Positions 35,107 to 43,883 of a DNA stretch of 64,000 nt are shown here, one piece after another. The position numbers and the translations under genes were made by a program. Position 1 is the stretch's first letter, and the number at the start of each line of letters is the position of its first letter. The DNA lies in assembly GCA_039182125.1 (NCBI GenBank), contig JBCDCH010000010.1, forward strand, positions 1-64,000. The letters are read 5' to 3'. Source of the DNA: Planctomycetota bacterium. Its GTDB lineage: Bacteria > Planctomycetota > Phycisphaerae > Tepidisphaerales > Tepidisphaeraceae. Under the pieces are notes generated by a model. That model saw nothing but the letters and a program-made list of their open reading frames with translations, did no database searches and was not told the origin of the DNA.

Positions 35107-35680
35107 CTGCGGGGTCCTCAAGCGCGGCGTGTCGGTTGGGCAAGCCGGTTTGGCTGATTGGGTCGACCGCCGCCGCGGGGGCGGGGAATTGAAGATGTAA
35201 GGCGAACGCGGTGGGGTGAGGCGGCCGTGTGCCTTCGGGCCGAGAAACCGGAGACGATTCGCATGTGCCGGGATCGGCCAAAATCGTCTCGGGTTGTGGT
35301 ACAGATGATCGTCAGCCGGCGCGCAGCCATCTTGGGATGGCATCGAGACGTCTGATTGGCGAAGGCGGCAGCGTCCGGCTGCGGGGCAATGGAAGCCCGT
35401 GATTGTTGGCCCTGTGTGAGCAGCGGGCCGGTTGGTTCGGGGACGAGTGTGGGGCGGTTGTTGCAAAGATTCAAGTCCCAACTCCTTTATTCCGCCAGAA
35501 TTTCGCGCGCCCGTGTCCGTTTGGTCCGGTAATCGATGATGAGAAGCGCCGAGTTGTTCGATCGTCCGAAGCGTTGTGATCGCTCGTGTCCCGGACAGGT
35601 TCGGCAACTCGCAATTGAAACGGGGCGTGACCCGCTAAGGTCACGCCCCGTGTTGCTTTAGATTCGGAAATCCGGTCGGC
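35107..35680. other. Long intergenic region upstream of amt
   Basis: This 574-bp stretch carries the terminator of the beta-barrel gene at 35620-35651 and presumably the amt promoter. An AT-richer patch lies at about 35475-35500. I found no P-II gene, riboswitch match or convincing sigma-54 site. The remainder holds nothing I can support. Confidence 0.4.
35610..35651 (-). terminator. Terminator of the interrupted beta-barrel gene
   Basis: A perfect 13-bp inverted repeat (35620-35632 with 35639-35651) with a 6-base loop, followed on the minus strand by TTTCAATT. It is 30 bp after the stop at 35681. Confidence 0.8.
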
Positions 35681-36586
35681 TTAGTAAGTGCCGGAGATAC
35701 CGATCGTGCCGATGACCTCGTGGTCTTGGCCGGAGTTGATGTCCTGGGTGTGGTCGTTGAGCCACAACAGGGTCACACCAGCGGCGAACGAGTATTCACC
35801 GTAACGGTCCGGGATGGCGTCGATCGGCACTTCGCCGAAGAGCCCGACCTGGATGTAACCGACGGTGTCGTCGTCGGTCCCACCGCCAGCCTCGGCCTGC
35901 TCGTAGTAGTCATCGACCGACAGGCCGATGACCATCGGCAGGCTCATCGTCACTTCCGTGTCGAACACGGTCACGGGCGTGCTGGGCGTGAAGCCGATCT
36001 CGGCGTAGATGCCTTCCTCGAAGCCGTCGGCACCGTTGTCCACTTCGAAGTAGATGCCGGCGTGAGCTTCGTAATCGAGGGCAATCCCGGCGACTTCGAC
36101 CGAGTTTCCGTATGAACCGTACACGCCGATTTCCTGAACGGTGCTGAAGGCGCCGTTCGGGGAGGTGTAGGCGGTGTAGATGACACCGACGCTCGTGGAA
36201 TCGGAGATGGCCAGGTCGAACGAGGCGAACAGGTCGGCCTCGTACCAGAAGTCGGCACCTTCACCGGGGCCGGCACCGGTCTGCTCCTCGTGGAAGCTGT
36301 TCCAGATACCGAGAGTGGCCGTCAGGTCGCCCTGGTCGGTTTCGAGCAGGTCGATGGTGACATCGGCGTAGGGCTGGATGATGACACCGGCGTTTTCCTG
36401 GAAGATACCACGGAAGTAGTAGTCGGTGGTGACGTCGACGCCCCAGCTCAACGAAAGGCCGCCGGTGTTGGGGCCGTCGCTTTAATCAGGGGTGAGGGTG
36501 GCGTCTTGGGCGAACGTCGAGGCCGTGAGGCCGAGAGTGGCGGCGAGTGCCGCGGCGAAAAGGGTGTTGGATTTAAGATTCCGCAT
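35681..36586 (-). pseudogene. Outer-membrane beta-barrel-like protein interrupted by an in-frame TAA
   Basis: From ATG 36586, with AGGAGA 8 bp upstream, a signal peptide is encoded (LFAAALAATLGLTASTFAQ). Then DATLTPD is followed by TAA at 36484-36482. Without any frame change, the codons after the stop read SDGPNTGGLSLSWGVDVTTD and continue for about 265 residues of alternating strands with an aromatic C-terminus, ending GTIGISGTY. The segment TTDYYFRGIFQENAG resembles TorF/Gcw_chp-type barrels. The downstream part keeps excellent coding character and a terminator, so the nonsense change is either very recent, a sequencing error, or read through. Without it the product would be 301 residues. 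Confidence 0.82.
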
Positions 36587-36964
36587 GGAATGGGTCTCCT
36601 TCAGGGGCATGGGTCCGTGTCCCGCACACGCGCGGTGTAGTGGGTTGGTGTCCCGTTTGAGTTCGTGCCGGTGGCACGGGTCGCAGTTGTCTTGTGTGAT
36701 CAGGCGCGGTTTGCGGTTGTCGGGGGCGGTCAGTGTCGGCGTGGAGCGGGTCGCCTTGGTTTGGGCTGGGAACGCCGACAAACGGAACACCCGGCCGGAC
36801 CGGTCTGAACATGCACCTCGGCAAGATCGGCATATCTTGCTACTTTGGCATCGAAAATCTAGCCGGATTTTCATATTCCGCCTAATGCCGGGGTGAAAAG
36901 CGACGGATCGTCGGTGGCGCTACTATCGCAACGGATCGGCTCCAAAGGCCGATTTCACATCCGT
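36587..36964. other. Divergent intergenic region, beta-barrel gene / lepA
   Basis: A 378-bp region between divergent starts. It contains the 15-bp dyad CGTGCCGGTGGCACG at 36664-36678, about 80 bp upstream of the barrel gene and a possible operator. An AT-rich patch lies at 36826-36885, where promoters are likely. I see no gene. Confidence 0.4.
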
Positions 36965-38755
36965 ATGCCCATCCGAAACTTCTCCATCGTCGCCCACATC
37001 GACCACGGCAAGTCCACCCTATCGGACCGCTTGCTCATGCGTGCCGGGGCCATCACCGAGCGCGAGTTCCGTGCGCAAACCCTTGACGACATGGATCTTG
37101 AGCGCGAACGCGGCATCACGATCAAGGCGTCCGCCGTCTCCATCAATCACCAGCACAACGGTGAAAATTTCCTGCTCAACTTCATCGACACGCCAGGCCA
37201 CGTCGACTTCCATTACGAGGTCCAGAAAGCCCTGCAGGCGTGCGAAGGGGCGATTCTCGTCGTCGATGCGGCTCAGGGGGTGCAGGCACAAACTGTCGCG
37301 AACGCATACGCCGCGATCGAGGCCGATCTCGAGATCATCCCGGTGATCAACAAGATCGATCTGCCCAGTGCCCGCCCGGAGCACATGGCCGAAGAGCTCG
37401 AACAGGTGCTGGGCATCGACGCGACCGAGTGCATCTACGTTTCCGCCAAGACCGGCCAAGGCATCGATGAACTGATCGATCGCCTCTGCACCCAACTTCC
37501 CGGCCCGTCCGGAAAGGCCGACCAGCCGCTGCGGGCGCTGATCTTCGATTCGCTTTACGACGACTACCGCGGCGTGGTCGCTTACATCCGGGTCGTCGAT
37601 GGCGAAATCCGCAAGGGCCAAAAGATCAAGTTCATGGGCCAGGGCGAACGCGAATATGTCGTGTCGTCGCTCGGCCGACACACGCCCAAGCGGACCGACA
37701 TCGACGCGCTCAAGACCGGTGAGGTCGGCTACGTCGTGGCCAACATCAAGGAGCTCGGCGACGTCCGCATCGGTGACACCATCACCGACGCCGACAACCC
37801 CGCTCCCGAAGCGCTGCCCGGGTACGAGCCGGTGAGCCAGATGGTGTTCTGCGACTTCTACCCCGGTGGTCGGACTCAGTACGACGAACTTCGCGACGCC
37901 ATGGACCGGCTCGTGCTCAACGACTCGTCCTTCTCGTTCAGCCCCGAGTCGTCCGACGCGTTGGGCTTCGGCTTCCGCTGCGGCTTCCTCGGCCTGCTCC
38001 ACATGGAGATCATCCAGGAACGCCTCGAACGCGAGTTCAACATCGAGGTCGTCCAGACCGCTCCGACGGTCACTTACGAAATCGAGAAGGTCGACGGCGA
38101 GGTCTTTACGATCGACGCCCCGTCGCAGTTGCCCGACCCGTCGCACATCGAAGAGATCCGCGAGCCGTTCATCCGCATGGCGATCATGACCCCGGCCAAC
38201 GGCGTCGGTGCGATCATGAAGCTCTGCGACGACCGACGCGGCGAGTACAAGAAGACCGAGTACGTCGGCACCGAGCGCGTGATCCTCACCTACGAGATCC
38301 CGCTCGCCGAAGTCATCTACGACTTCTACGACCGGCTCAAATCCGCCACCAGCGGCTACGGGACGATGGACTACGAAGTCATCGGCTTCCGCGCCGGCAA
38401 CCTCGTTCGCGTCGATATCCTCGTCAACGGCGACCGCGTTGATGCCTTGTCCATGATCTGCCACCGCTCGAACGCGGAGCAGCGCGGCCGCAAGCTGCTG
38501 GTCAAACTCAAGGGCGAGATCGACCGCCACCTCTTCGAGATCCCCCTCCAGGCCGCCATCGGCGGCAAGATCATCGCCCGCGAGACCATCAAGTCCGTCG
38601 GCAAGAACGTCACCGCCAAGTGCTACGGCGGCGACGTCTCTCGTAAACGCAAGCTGCTGGAGAAACAGAAGGAAGGCAAAAAGCGCATGAAGCGCGTCGG
38701 CAGCGTCGACATTCCGCAGGGAGCCTTCCTCGCCATCCTCGAAGCGGGCGAGTGA
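36965..38755 (+). CDS. lepA: Elongation factor 4 (back-translocating GTPase)
   Basis: LepA/EF-4 is a ribosome-dependent GTPase related to EF-G that acts during translation and ribosome maturation. The 596-residue product has G1 AHIDHGKSTL, G2 GITIKASAV, G3 DTPGHVDF and G4 NKIDLP, then domain II and the EF-4-specific C-terminal domain (GGKIIARETIKSVGKNVTAK, SRKRKLLEKQKEGKKRMK). Length is canonical. ATG 36965 was chosen because the family begins with RNFSIVAHIDHGK; upstream ATG/GTG codons add non-conserved residues. It stands alone on its strand, with the damaged Uma2 gene following. Confidence 0.97.
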   Translation: MPIRNFSIVAHIDHGKSTLSDRLLMRAGAITEREFRAQTLDDMDLERERGITIKASAVSINHQHNGENFLLNFIDTPGHVDFHYEVQKALQACEGAILVVDAAQGVQAQTVANAYAAIEADLEIIPVINKIDLPSARPEHMAEELEQVLGIDATECIYVSAKTGQGIDELIDRLCTQLPGPSGKADQPLRALIFDSLYDDYRGVVAYIRVVDGEIRKGQKIKFMGQGEREYVVSSLGRHTPKRTDIDALKTGEVGYVVANIKELGDVRIGDTITDADNPAPEALPGYEPVSQMVFCDFYPGGRTQYDELRDAMDRLVLNDSSFSFSPESSDALGFGFRCGFLGLLHMEIIQERLEREFNIEVVQTAPTVTYEIEKVDGEVFTIDAPSQLPDPSHIEEIREPFIRMAIMTPANGVGAIMKLCDDRRGEYKKTEYVGTERVILTYEIPLAEVIYDFYDRLKSATSGYGTMDYEVIGFRAGNLVRVDILVNGDRVDALSMICHRSNAEQRGRKLLVKLKGEIDRHLFEIPLQAAIGGKIIARETIKSVGKNVTAKCYGGDVSRKRKLLEKQKEGKKRMKRVGSVDIPQGAFLAILEAGE

Positions 38756-38809
38756 GCGGCGACCAACGGGAGCTTCCGCCGGATGCGATTAGAGTGTTAC
38801 AATCGTCCA

Positions 38810-39420
38810 ATGGCATCCGTGACGGCCCAGCCAACCTCATCCATTGACTCCCCTTCACCGCGGGTTGAGCGTTTGACCGTCGAAGAGTTTGTGGCTCTAC
38901 CGACAAAACCCGGTGCTGGGAAACGGGAACTCGTTGATGGAAAAGTGATCGAGATGGCCCCACCCGACTATGCCACGGGCGAAGTCAACTGTCGTTGGGT
39001 AAGTTGCTCGACACGTTCGTCGAAGAACGAAACCTTGGTGTGATCGTGCCCGAGGTGGCATTTGTGCTTCATCGGGAGCCGAGTGTGGTTCGGCTGCCGG
39101 ACTTGGCTTTCCTGCGGCTCGATCGCGTCCCGCCTGATGACGTCGATAACGAAGGCCAGATCGAGGGGCCACCCGATTTGGCCATTGAGGTTCGGTCTCC
39201 CTCGGAACGCACTGCTGATGTGCAGGACAAGATTGACGATTACTTGGAATATGACATCAAAATGGTCTGGGTTCTCGACCGTCCACGACAGACACTGACG
39301 GTTTATCGTCGAGGGGTACCACCGGAAATTCTCGGCTTAGAGGACACCGTCGACAGCTACGAGATATTGCCCGGCTTTTCCGCAAAAGTGGACAGTCTTT
39401 TTCCGAGTCCACGTCGCTAA
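38810..39420 (+). pseudogene. Frameshifted Uma2 (DUF820) family nuclease-like protein
   Basis: Uma2 proteins have a PD-(D/E)xK nuclease-like fold and are abundant in planctomycetes and cyanobacteria; their role is unknown. The 5' part, from ATG 38810, reads VERLTVEEFVALP, RELVDGKVIEMAPPDYATGE, then leaves the family at about 38992. The other frame resumes with LGKLLDTFVEERNLGVIVPE and continues to LPDLAFL, DLAIEVRSPSERTADVQDKI and VWVLDRPRQTLTVY, including the family's D..E.K-like residues. One missing base at 38990-38996 would join them into about 203 residues. Decay or sequencing error are both possible. Confidence 0.85.
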
Positions 39421-39429
39421 GCTTCGCGA

Positions 39430-39921
39430 ATGATCCCCACCGCCCACCTCGTCGAACAGTTCAAGTACACCACCGAGAAGATGATCGAGATCGCCGAGTC
39501 GGTCGATCGCGAGCACTGGGCCTCGCAACCCGGCGGTGTGCGAAACCATCCGGCGTGGACACTGCCGCACTGTGCGATGGGCAACGGGATGCTGCTCGGA
39601 TTCCTCGGCAAGGACGGCCTTTGTCCCGAGGCTTGGGGCGAGAACACCGGCAACGGTTCGATGCCCTCGATGGACCGCACCGAGTACCCGCCCGATGCCG
39701 ACGTGGTTGATGTGCTCCGCAAACAGGCCGCGGAGATCACGGTCGAGGCAATCGAGGCCGCCGATCTTGGCGCTGAGATGCCGCATGAAGGCATGCGTGA
39801 GTTTTGGCCGACCGTCGGTCATGCCGTCGCATACATGCTCGTCCATCACCTCGCCGACCACAAAGGCCAACTCCTGGCTTGGCGCCGGGCCCTGAAGGCG
39901 TCGCTCGAACACGAGAAGTAA
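39430..39921 (+). CDS. DinB-family protein
   Basis: A 163-residue four-helix-bundle protein of the DinB/YfiT superfamily, which contains putative metal-dependent thiol transferases and many proteins of unknown role. The three-His metal pattern is visible: a His in VRNHPAWTLPHCAMGN near the first third and the pair in MLVHHLADHKGQL near the end. It may serve bacillithiol-linked chemistry, since a BshB1-like gene lies elsewhere in the window (61.7 kb), but this is speculation. It follows the damaged Uma2 gene by 9 bp and is probably expressed with it. Confidence 0.85.
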   Translation: MIPTAHLVEQFKYTTEKMIEIAESVDREHWASQPGGVRNHPAWTLPHCAMGNGMLLGFLGKDGLCPEAWGENTGNGSMPSMDRTEYPPDADVVDVLRKQAAEITVEAIEAADLGAEMPHEGMREFWPTVGHAVAYMLVHHLADHKGQLLAWRRALKASLEHEK

Positions 39922-40017
39922 CGCGTCGTCAGTGGCCGACCAAAGCGGCTACCTGTTCGGGCCGATAGTCGTCGTAGCGACAGGGCTGGCACTCACGCCA
40001 GCCGTCGCACGGAGACG

Positions 40018-40560
40018 ATGATGCAATTCAATACCAACGGCCCCCTCGAACTCGAACCCGCTCCCAGCCACACCGTCGACGAGCAGAATCGCGGCATGCC
40101 CATCGGGGAGTTGCTGGTGGAGCGTGGCTTGCTCACCGACGAGCAGGTCGCCCACATCCTCGACGTCCAGCGGCGGGGCGGTCGGCCTTTCGGCGATCTG
40201 GCCGAACGGCTGTACGGCATCGACGCGCTGGCAATCGAGGACGCGTGGATTCAGCAGTACAAACTCATCGCCGGCGAGTGCGACCTGAAACAAATCGAGG
40301 CCGACGAGCAGTGTCTGCGGCTCATCAACCGCCGGCAGGCGTGGCAGTTCGGCATCGTCCCCATGAACCGCGATAGCGGCCACCTCAACGTCGCGACCGA
40401 CGCGGACAACCTCGTGCGCGGGCTCAACTTCTCCACCCGCCATTTCGCCGAGCCGGTGAGCATGCTGCTCGCCGAGCGGGGGCAGTTGCGGGACTTTCTC
40501 ATGCGGCACTACCCGGTGCCTGATCACATCAGCAAGTACGCCGATTCGCTACGCAAGTGA
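40018..40560 (+). CDS. Stand-alone MshEN/GspE-N-like domain protein
   Basis: A 180-residue protein without an ATPase domain. Residues about 27-160 follow the GspE N-terminal (MshEN) fold: MPIGELLVERGLLTDEQVAHILDVQ, a Leu-patterned motif whose relatives bind c-di-GMP, then GRPFGDLAERLYGIDALAIEDAW and CLRLINRRQAWQFGIVPMNRD. The Arg-Leu-Gly start of the canonical c-di-GMP motif is replaced by Pro-Ile-Gly in the first copy, so ligand binding is uncertain. Stand-alone versions may act as adaptors. It heads a same-strand row with a lipoprotein, a histidine kinase and two response regulators. Confidence 0.75.
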   Translation: MMQFNTNGPLELEPAPSHTVDEQNRGMPIGELLVERGLLTDEQVAHILDVQRRGGRPFGDLAERLYGIDALAIEDAWIQQYKLIAGECDLKQIEADEQCLRLINRRQAWQFGIVPMNRDSGHLNVATDADNLVRGLNFSTRHFAEPVSMLLAERGQLRDFLMRHYPVPDHISKYADSLRK

Positions 40561-40633
40561 TCCGGTTATGGGCCGCCGTGATTGGTTGGCAAGCGATTGA
40601 CTTGCGCTGCGACCGAGGAACGATCCAAGCGTC

Positions 40634-41671
40634 ATGCGATGGATCATCGCGGTCGCGCTAGCGACGTTGGGCATGTCGTTCGGTTGTAGCGAGAACGCCG
40701 TCAATCTCGGCGGTGGTGGTGTGCTCGCGATCGCCAAGCCCGACAACGTATTTGCCGATGAGCGGTACTTCACGCTCCTCGACGCGGAGATGCAAAGCGA
40801 CCAGTTTTTCACGCGCAGCGAACGCACCTACGGCGATGCATTTGGCGGCCAATACGGGTTCGCGGTCGACGGCGAGTTGAGCGTGCCGCTCGGCAATCTC
40901 TGGCCCGGCGGCGACCAGGTCGGCGCGGTGCCGGGCATTTGGCAACTCCTCGCGTGGTACGTTCGCCCGCGGTTCGACGGCCCGGTCACGCTCACGCTTT
41001 TGCACGACGGCTCGCCGGTGAGTTCTTCCAAGCTCGACCTGCGTGCCGATCTCTGGCAGCCGATCGCGGTGGACCTCCAGCCGCTTCGCGACATGGGCAT
41101 CGACCGCAGCGGTGGCTTGCTACTGCGACTGACCTTCGACGGGACCGCCGATGAACTTATGCTCGTCGACAACCAACGCGACCTCCACGACAACGGCTGG
41201 ACCGTCGCCCAGCGAGGCCTGGTCCGTAACGCGGGCGGTATCGACCTGATCGGCGTTGAGCCCGTGGTCGAGGCCAACGACCTGCGATTCCGTGCCGGCG
41301 GTGAAACGGTGTATCGCAACGGCCAGCGCTACACGCTCGGTCGCCAACTGCCGACTCCCGGCAAGATCGTTGGTCCGGACGTCCGCGTGGTTCGCACAAG
41401 CCCGACCGACATCGACGGCGACGGGTTCGATGACGGCCGGGGCGCGTTCGTGCTGGTCGTCAATGAGCCACGCGCGGCGCTGATGCTCGAGCCGCGCCGA
41501 CCGATCACCGACCCGGCGTTCGAAATGACCGGGCTGCCCCCCGGCGAGGTGATCGTGACGTTCGCCGGGGCGTTATCGGCCCAGCACACGCGATTGCCGG
41601 ACGGGACGGTGCTCTTCGTCCTGCCCGGCACGTTCGAGCAGGCCACCCCCATCCAGATCCGCGTGAGGTGA
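40634..41671 (+). CDS. Lipoprotein of unknown function
   Basis: A 345-residue protein with a lipoprotein signal (IIAVALATLGMSFGC, Cys 18). The mature part is beta-rich, with one Ca-binding-like loop DIDGDGFDDGRG at about residue 260. The middle part (LDLRADLWQPIAVDLQPLRDMG) looks like a carbohydrate-binding-module-like sandwich. I do not recognise a family. It lies 73 bp after the MshEN-like gene and 37 bp before the histidine kinase gene, on the same strand. A sensory or cell-surface partner role for that kinase is possible from context only. Confidence 0.72.
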   Translation: MRWIIAVALATLGMSFGCSENAVNLGGGGVLAIAKPDNVFADERYFTLLDAEMQSDQFFTRSERTYGDAFGGQYGFAVDGELSVPLGNLWPGGDQVGAVPGIWQLLAWYVRPRFDGPVTLTLLHDGSPVSSSKLDLRADLWQPIAVDLQPLRDMGIDRSGGLLLRLTFDGTADELMLVDNQRDLHDNGWTVAQRGLVRNAGGIDLIGVEPVVEANDLRFRAGGETVYRNGQRYTLGRQLPTPGKIVGPDVRVVRTSPTDIDGDGFDDGRGAFVLVVNEPRAALMLEPRRPITDPAFEMTGLPPGEVIVTFAGALSAQHTRLPDGTVLFVLPGTFEQATPIQIRVR

Positions 41672-41708
41672 CATTAACTCCGCTTCGGATCACGCCGATG
41701 CGAAGTTT

Positions 41709-43334
41709 GTGGCTCGACGAAGTAAGTGGGCAAAACGTGATTGGGACCAGGAGTCGCTCGTGCGTCGTGCGCTAGCGCCGGTGTTCCGCAGTATCGGACT
41801 CGGTGGCAAGCTCATGCTCGCGACCACGGGGGTGCTGTTGCTCACGGTGTCGTTGTGCGGCTTCGGCATCCGTTGGGAGGCCGGCCGACAGCTCGACGCG
41901 ATGCTCGCTCACCAAGCCCGGCAAAGCGCGGAAGCCGTCGCGTTGGCCGTGAGCGAGCCCCTTGCCGCGGGCGACGTCGATCGCATCAACGATATCCTTC
42001 ACAGCGCGTCCGCACCCGCCGGCGTCGGCTTCATTCGACTCATCGACAGCAACAACCGCCCGGTCGCTTCGGCCTCCGTGGCGGACTACGAAAACGTGGT
42101 ACATGGGACGTCGGTCGTCCTGCTCCCCGACCGTGGTGAGACCTCGCCGATGGGCACGATCACGGTCGGCCTCGACACCGCCGGCCACGACGCGGCGTTG
42201 GAGAAAATCGAAGCCCGTCTCATCGTTCTCGGCCTCGCGTGCTGTGCGCTGGGCCAGGTCTTGATCAGCTTGTTCGTGCGGCAGACGTCGCGCCCTCTGG
42301 CGGCGTTCGAGCGGGCCAGTCGCAAGATCGCCCAAGGCGAAAGCGTCGACACGTTCGACCTGCGTCGCACCGACATCCTCGGTGACCTTGGGCGCTCGTT
42401 CCAGCACATGGCCGACGAGATCGAGCGGCAACGCCAGTCGGTCCAGCGAGTCAACAGTGAACTCGCCCAGGTCAACCGCGAACTGGAAACACGCATCGCG
42501 CACCGGACGACCCAGCTCGAAACGGCCAACGGTCGCCTTGCGGGGGAAATTGCGGAGAAGGAAGACTTTCTCCGTGCCATCAGCCACGACCTCAACGCGC
42601 CGCTCCGCAACATCGCGGGCATGGTCACGATGCTTCGCCGCAAGGCCGGTGACACGCTCAGCGACGACACACTCCACCGCCTCGATCGGATCGAAAAGAA
42701 CGTCGAGCACGAGATGGACCTCATCAACGAGTTGCTCGAACTGTCCCGCATCAAGACACGCCAGACCGACTTCGCGGAAATGGAGTTGGTGAATCTCGAG
42801 CAAATGGTCTGGGACCTGCGGGGCATGTTCGAGAGCGACCTGCGCGAGAAGCACATCGAGGTCTCGCTGGCGACCGCGCTTCCCAAGGTCCGCTGCGAAC
42901 GCCCGCGCATCCGGCAGGTGCTCCAGAACCTCATCGACAACGCCATCAAGTACATGGGCGACGGCTCGCTTGACGACAACGGCGTGGTTCACAAGACCAT
43001 CTCTGTCGGCTGCGTCGTGCGGCCCAACGAGGCCGAGTTCTTCGTCCGTGACACCGGCAAGGGCATCGCCGCCGAAGATATCGACAAGGTGTTCTACGTC
43101 TTCCGGCGCGCGTCCAATCACGGTGACGCGCAGGGCAAGGGCGTGGGACTTGCCAGCGTCAAGAGCATTGTCGAAACGTACAACGGAACGATCTGGGCCG
43201 AGTCCGAACTGGGCAAGGGGACAACGTTCCGGTTCACCATCAACGCGAAGTACGTCGAGGCCGGGCTGGCCAAACAGCCCACGTCCGACGCTGCCCCGAT
43301 CAACCCGGCCAGCGTATCGGCCGATGCAGCTTGA
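41709..43334 (+). CDS. Sensor histidine kinase
   Basis: A 541-residue inner-membrane kinase. The first transmembrane helix is at about residues 33-53 (GGKLMLATTGVLLLTVSLCG). A periplasmic sensor of about 125 residues follows, then the second helix (VLGLACCALGQVLISLFV), a HAMP-type linker (RPLAAFERASRKIAQGE), a coiled coil and the phospho-acceptor H293 in AISHDLNAPLRN. The ATPase domain has N-box NLIDNAIKY, G1 DTGKGIAAED and G2 GKGVGLASVK. The start is GTG 41709. The two response-regulator genes downstream (40 and about 50 bp gaps) are likely partners. The signal is unknown. Confidence 0.92.
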   Translation: MARRSKWAKRDWDQESLVRRALAPVFRSIGLGGKLMLATTGVLLLTVSLCGFGIRWEAGRQLDAMLAHQARQSAEAVALAVSEPLAAGDVDRINDILHSASAPAGVGFIRLIDSNNRPVASASVADYENVVHGTSVVLLPDRGETSPMGTITVGLDTAGHDAALEKIEARLIVLGLACCALGQVLISLFVRQTSRPLAAFERASRKIAQGESVDTFDLRRTDILGDLGRSFQHMADEIERQRQSVQRVNSELAQVNRELETRIAHRTTQLETANGRLAGEIAEKEDFLRAISHDLNAPLRNIAGMVTMLRRKAGDTLSDDTLHRLDRIEKNVEHEMDLINELLELSRIKTRQTDFAEMELVNLEQMVWDLRGMFESDLREKHIEVSLATALPKVRCERPRIRQVLQNLIDNAIKYMGDGSLDDNGVVHKTISVGCVVRPNEAEFFVRDTGKGIAAEDIDKVFYVFRRASNHGDAQGKGVGLASVKSIVETYNGTIWAESELGKGTTFRFTINAKYVEAGLAKQPTSDAAPINPASVSADAA

Positions 43335-43374
43335 AGACCCCGTTGGGAACGCTGCCCCAAATCAAAGGTGCTTT

Positions 43375-43827
43375 ATGTCCAGGAAGACTGTTGAATTTGG
43401 TAAGCCGCCGGTTCGGATCATGTTGATCGACGACGACCCGGACTGCCGCATGCTCGTGCGCGATGCGCTCGATGAGACCGGCGTGAACTTTGACGCGACC
43501 GAGGCGGAGAACGGCGCGGATGCGTTGGCAGTCTTGCGGCGCGGTGCGCCGCCGGATCTGATTTTCCTCGACCTCGAAATGCCGCGGATGGACGGGCTGG
43601 AGACGCTCGAGCGGATCAAGTCCGACCCGCGTTTGCATCATGTTCCGGTCGTGATGATGACCGGCGTCGACGATGCCGAGCGGATCAATGCCGCCGCGGA
43701 GCTCGGTGCCAACAGCTATACCGTCAAGCCCAGCGATGGGGCGACGTTTATCGACATGGTCCGCCAGTCCGTGGGGTACTGGCTACAAGTTCACCGTCGG
43801 CCGGCCAGGACCGGCACTGACGGCTGA
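43375..43827 (+). CDS. Single-domain response regulator
   Basis: A 150-residue CheY-like receiver without output domain. The acidic pocket is IMLIDDDPD, the phospho-acceptor Asp is in LIFLDLEMPRMDG, the switch Thr in VVMMTG and the Lys in YTVKPSD. ATG 43375 was chosen because AAAGGTG precedes it and the frame upstream overlaps the kinase gene. It sits between the kinase and a receiver-GGDEF gene, so it may be a phosphorelay intermediate or competitor for the diguanylate cyclase. The C-terminal 20 residues are Arg-rich and unstructured. Confidence 0.9.
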   Translation: MSRKTVEFGKPPVRIMLIDDDPDCRMLVRDALDETGVNFDATEAENGADALAVLRRGAPPDLIFLDLEMPRMDGLETLERIKSDPRLHHVPVVMMTGVDDAERINAAAELGANSYTVKPSDGATFIDMVRQSVGYWLQVHRRPARTGTDG

Positions 43828-43883
43828 GCAGGCGTTTGTCTTGCTCGTGATTCGATCGGACTTTGTATCGGAGATCCCACCCC

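Noticed and set aside
36482-36484. Recoding of the stop codon as selenocysteine or pyrrolysine
   Set aside because: The codon is TAA, not TGA or TAG, and no supporting RNA element was seen.
37019-38530. Long open frame antisense to lepA (about 500 codons)
   Set aside because: Its composition mirrors the lepA codons on the other strand; such antisense frames are a by-product of high GC content.
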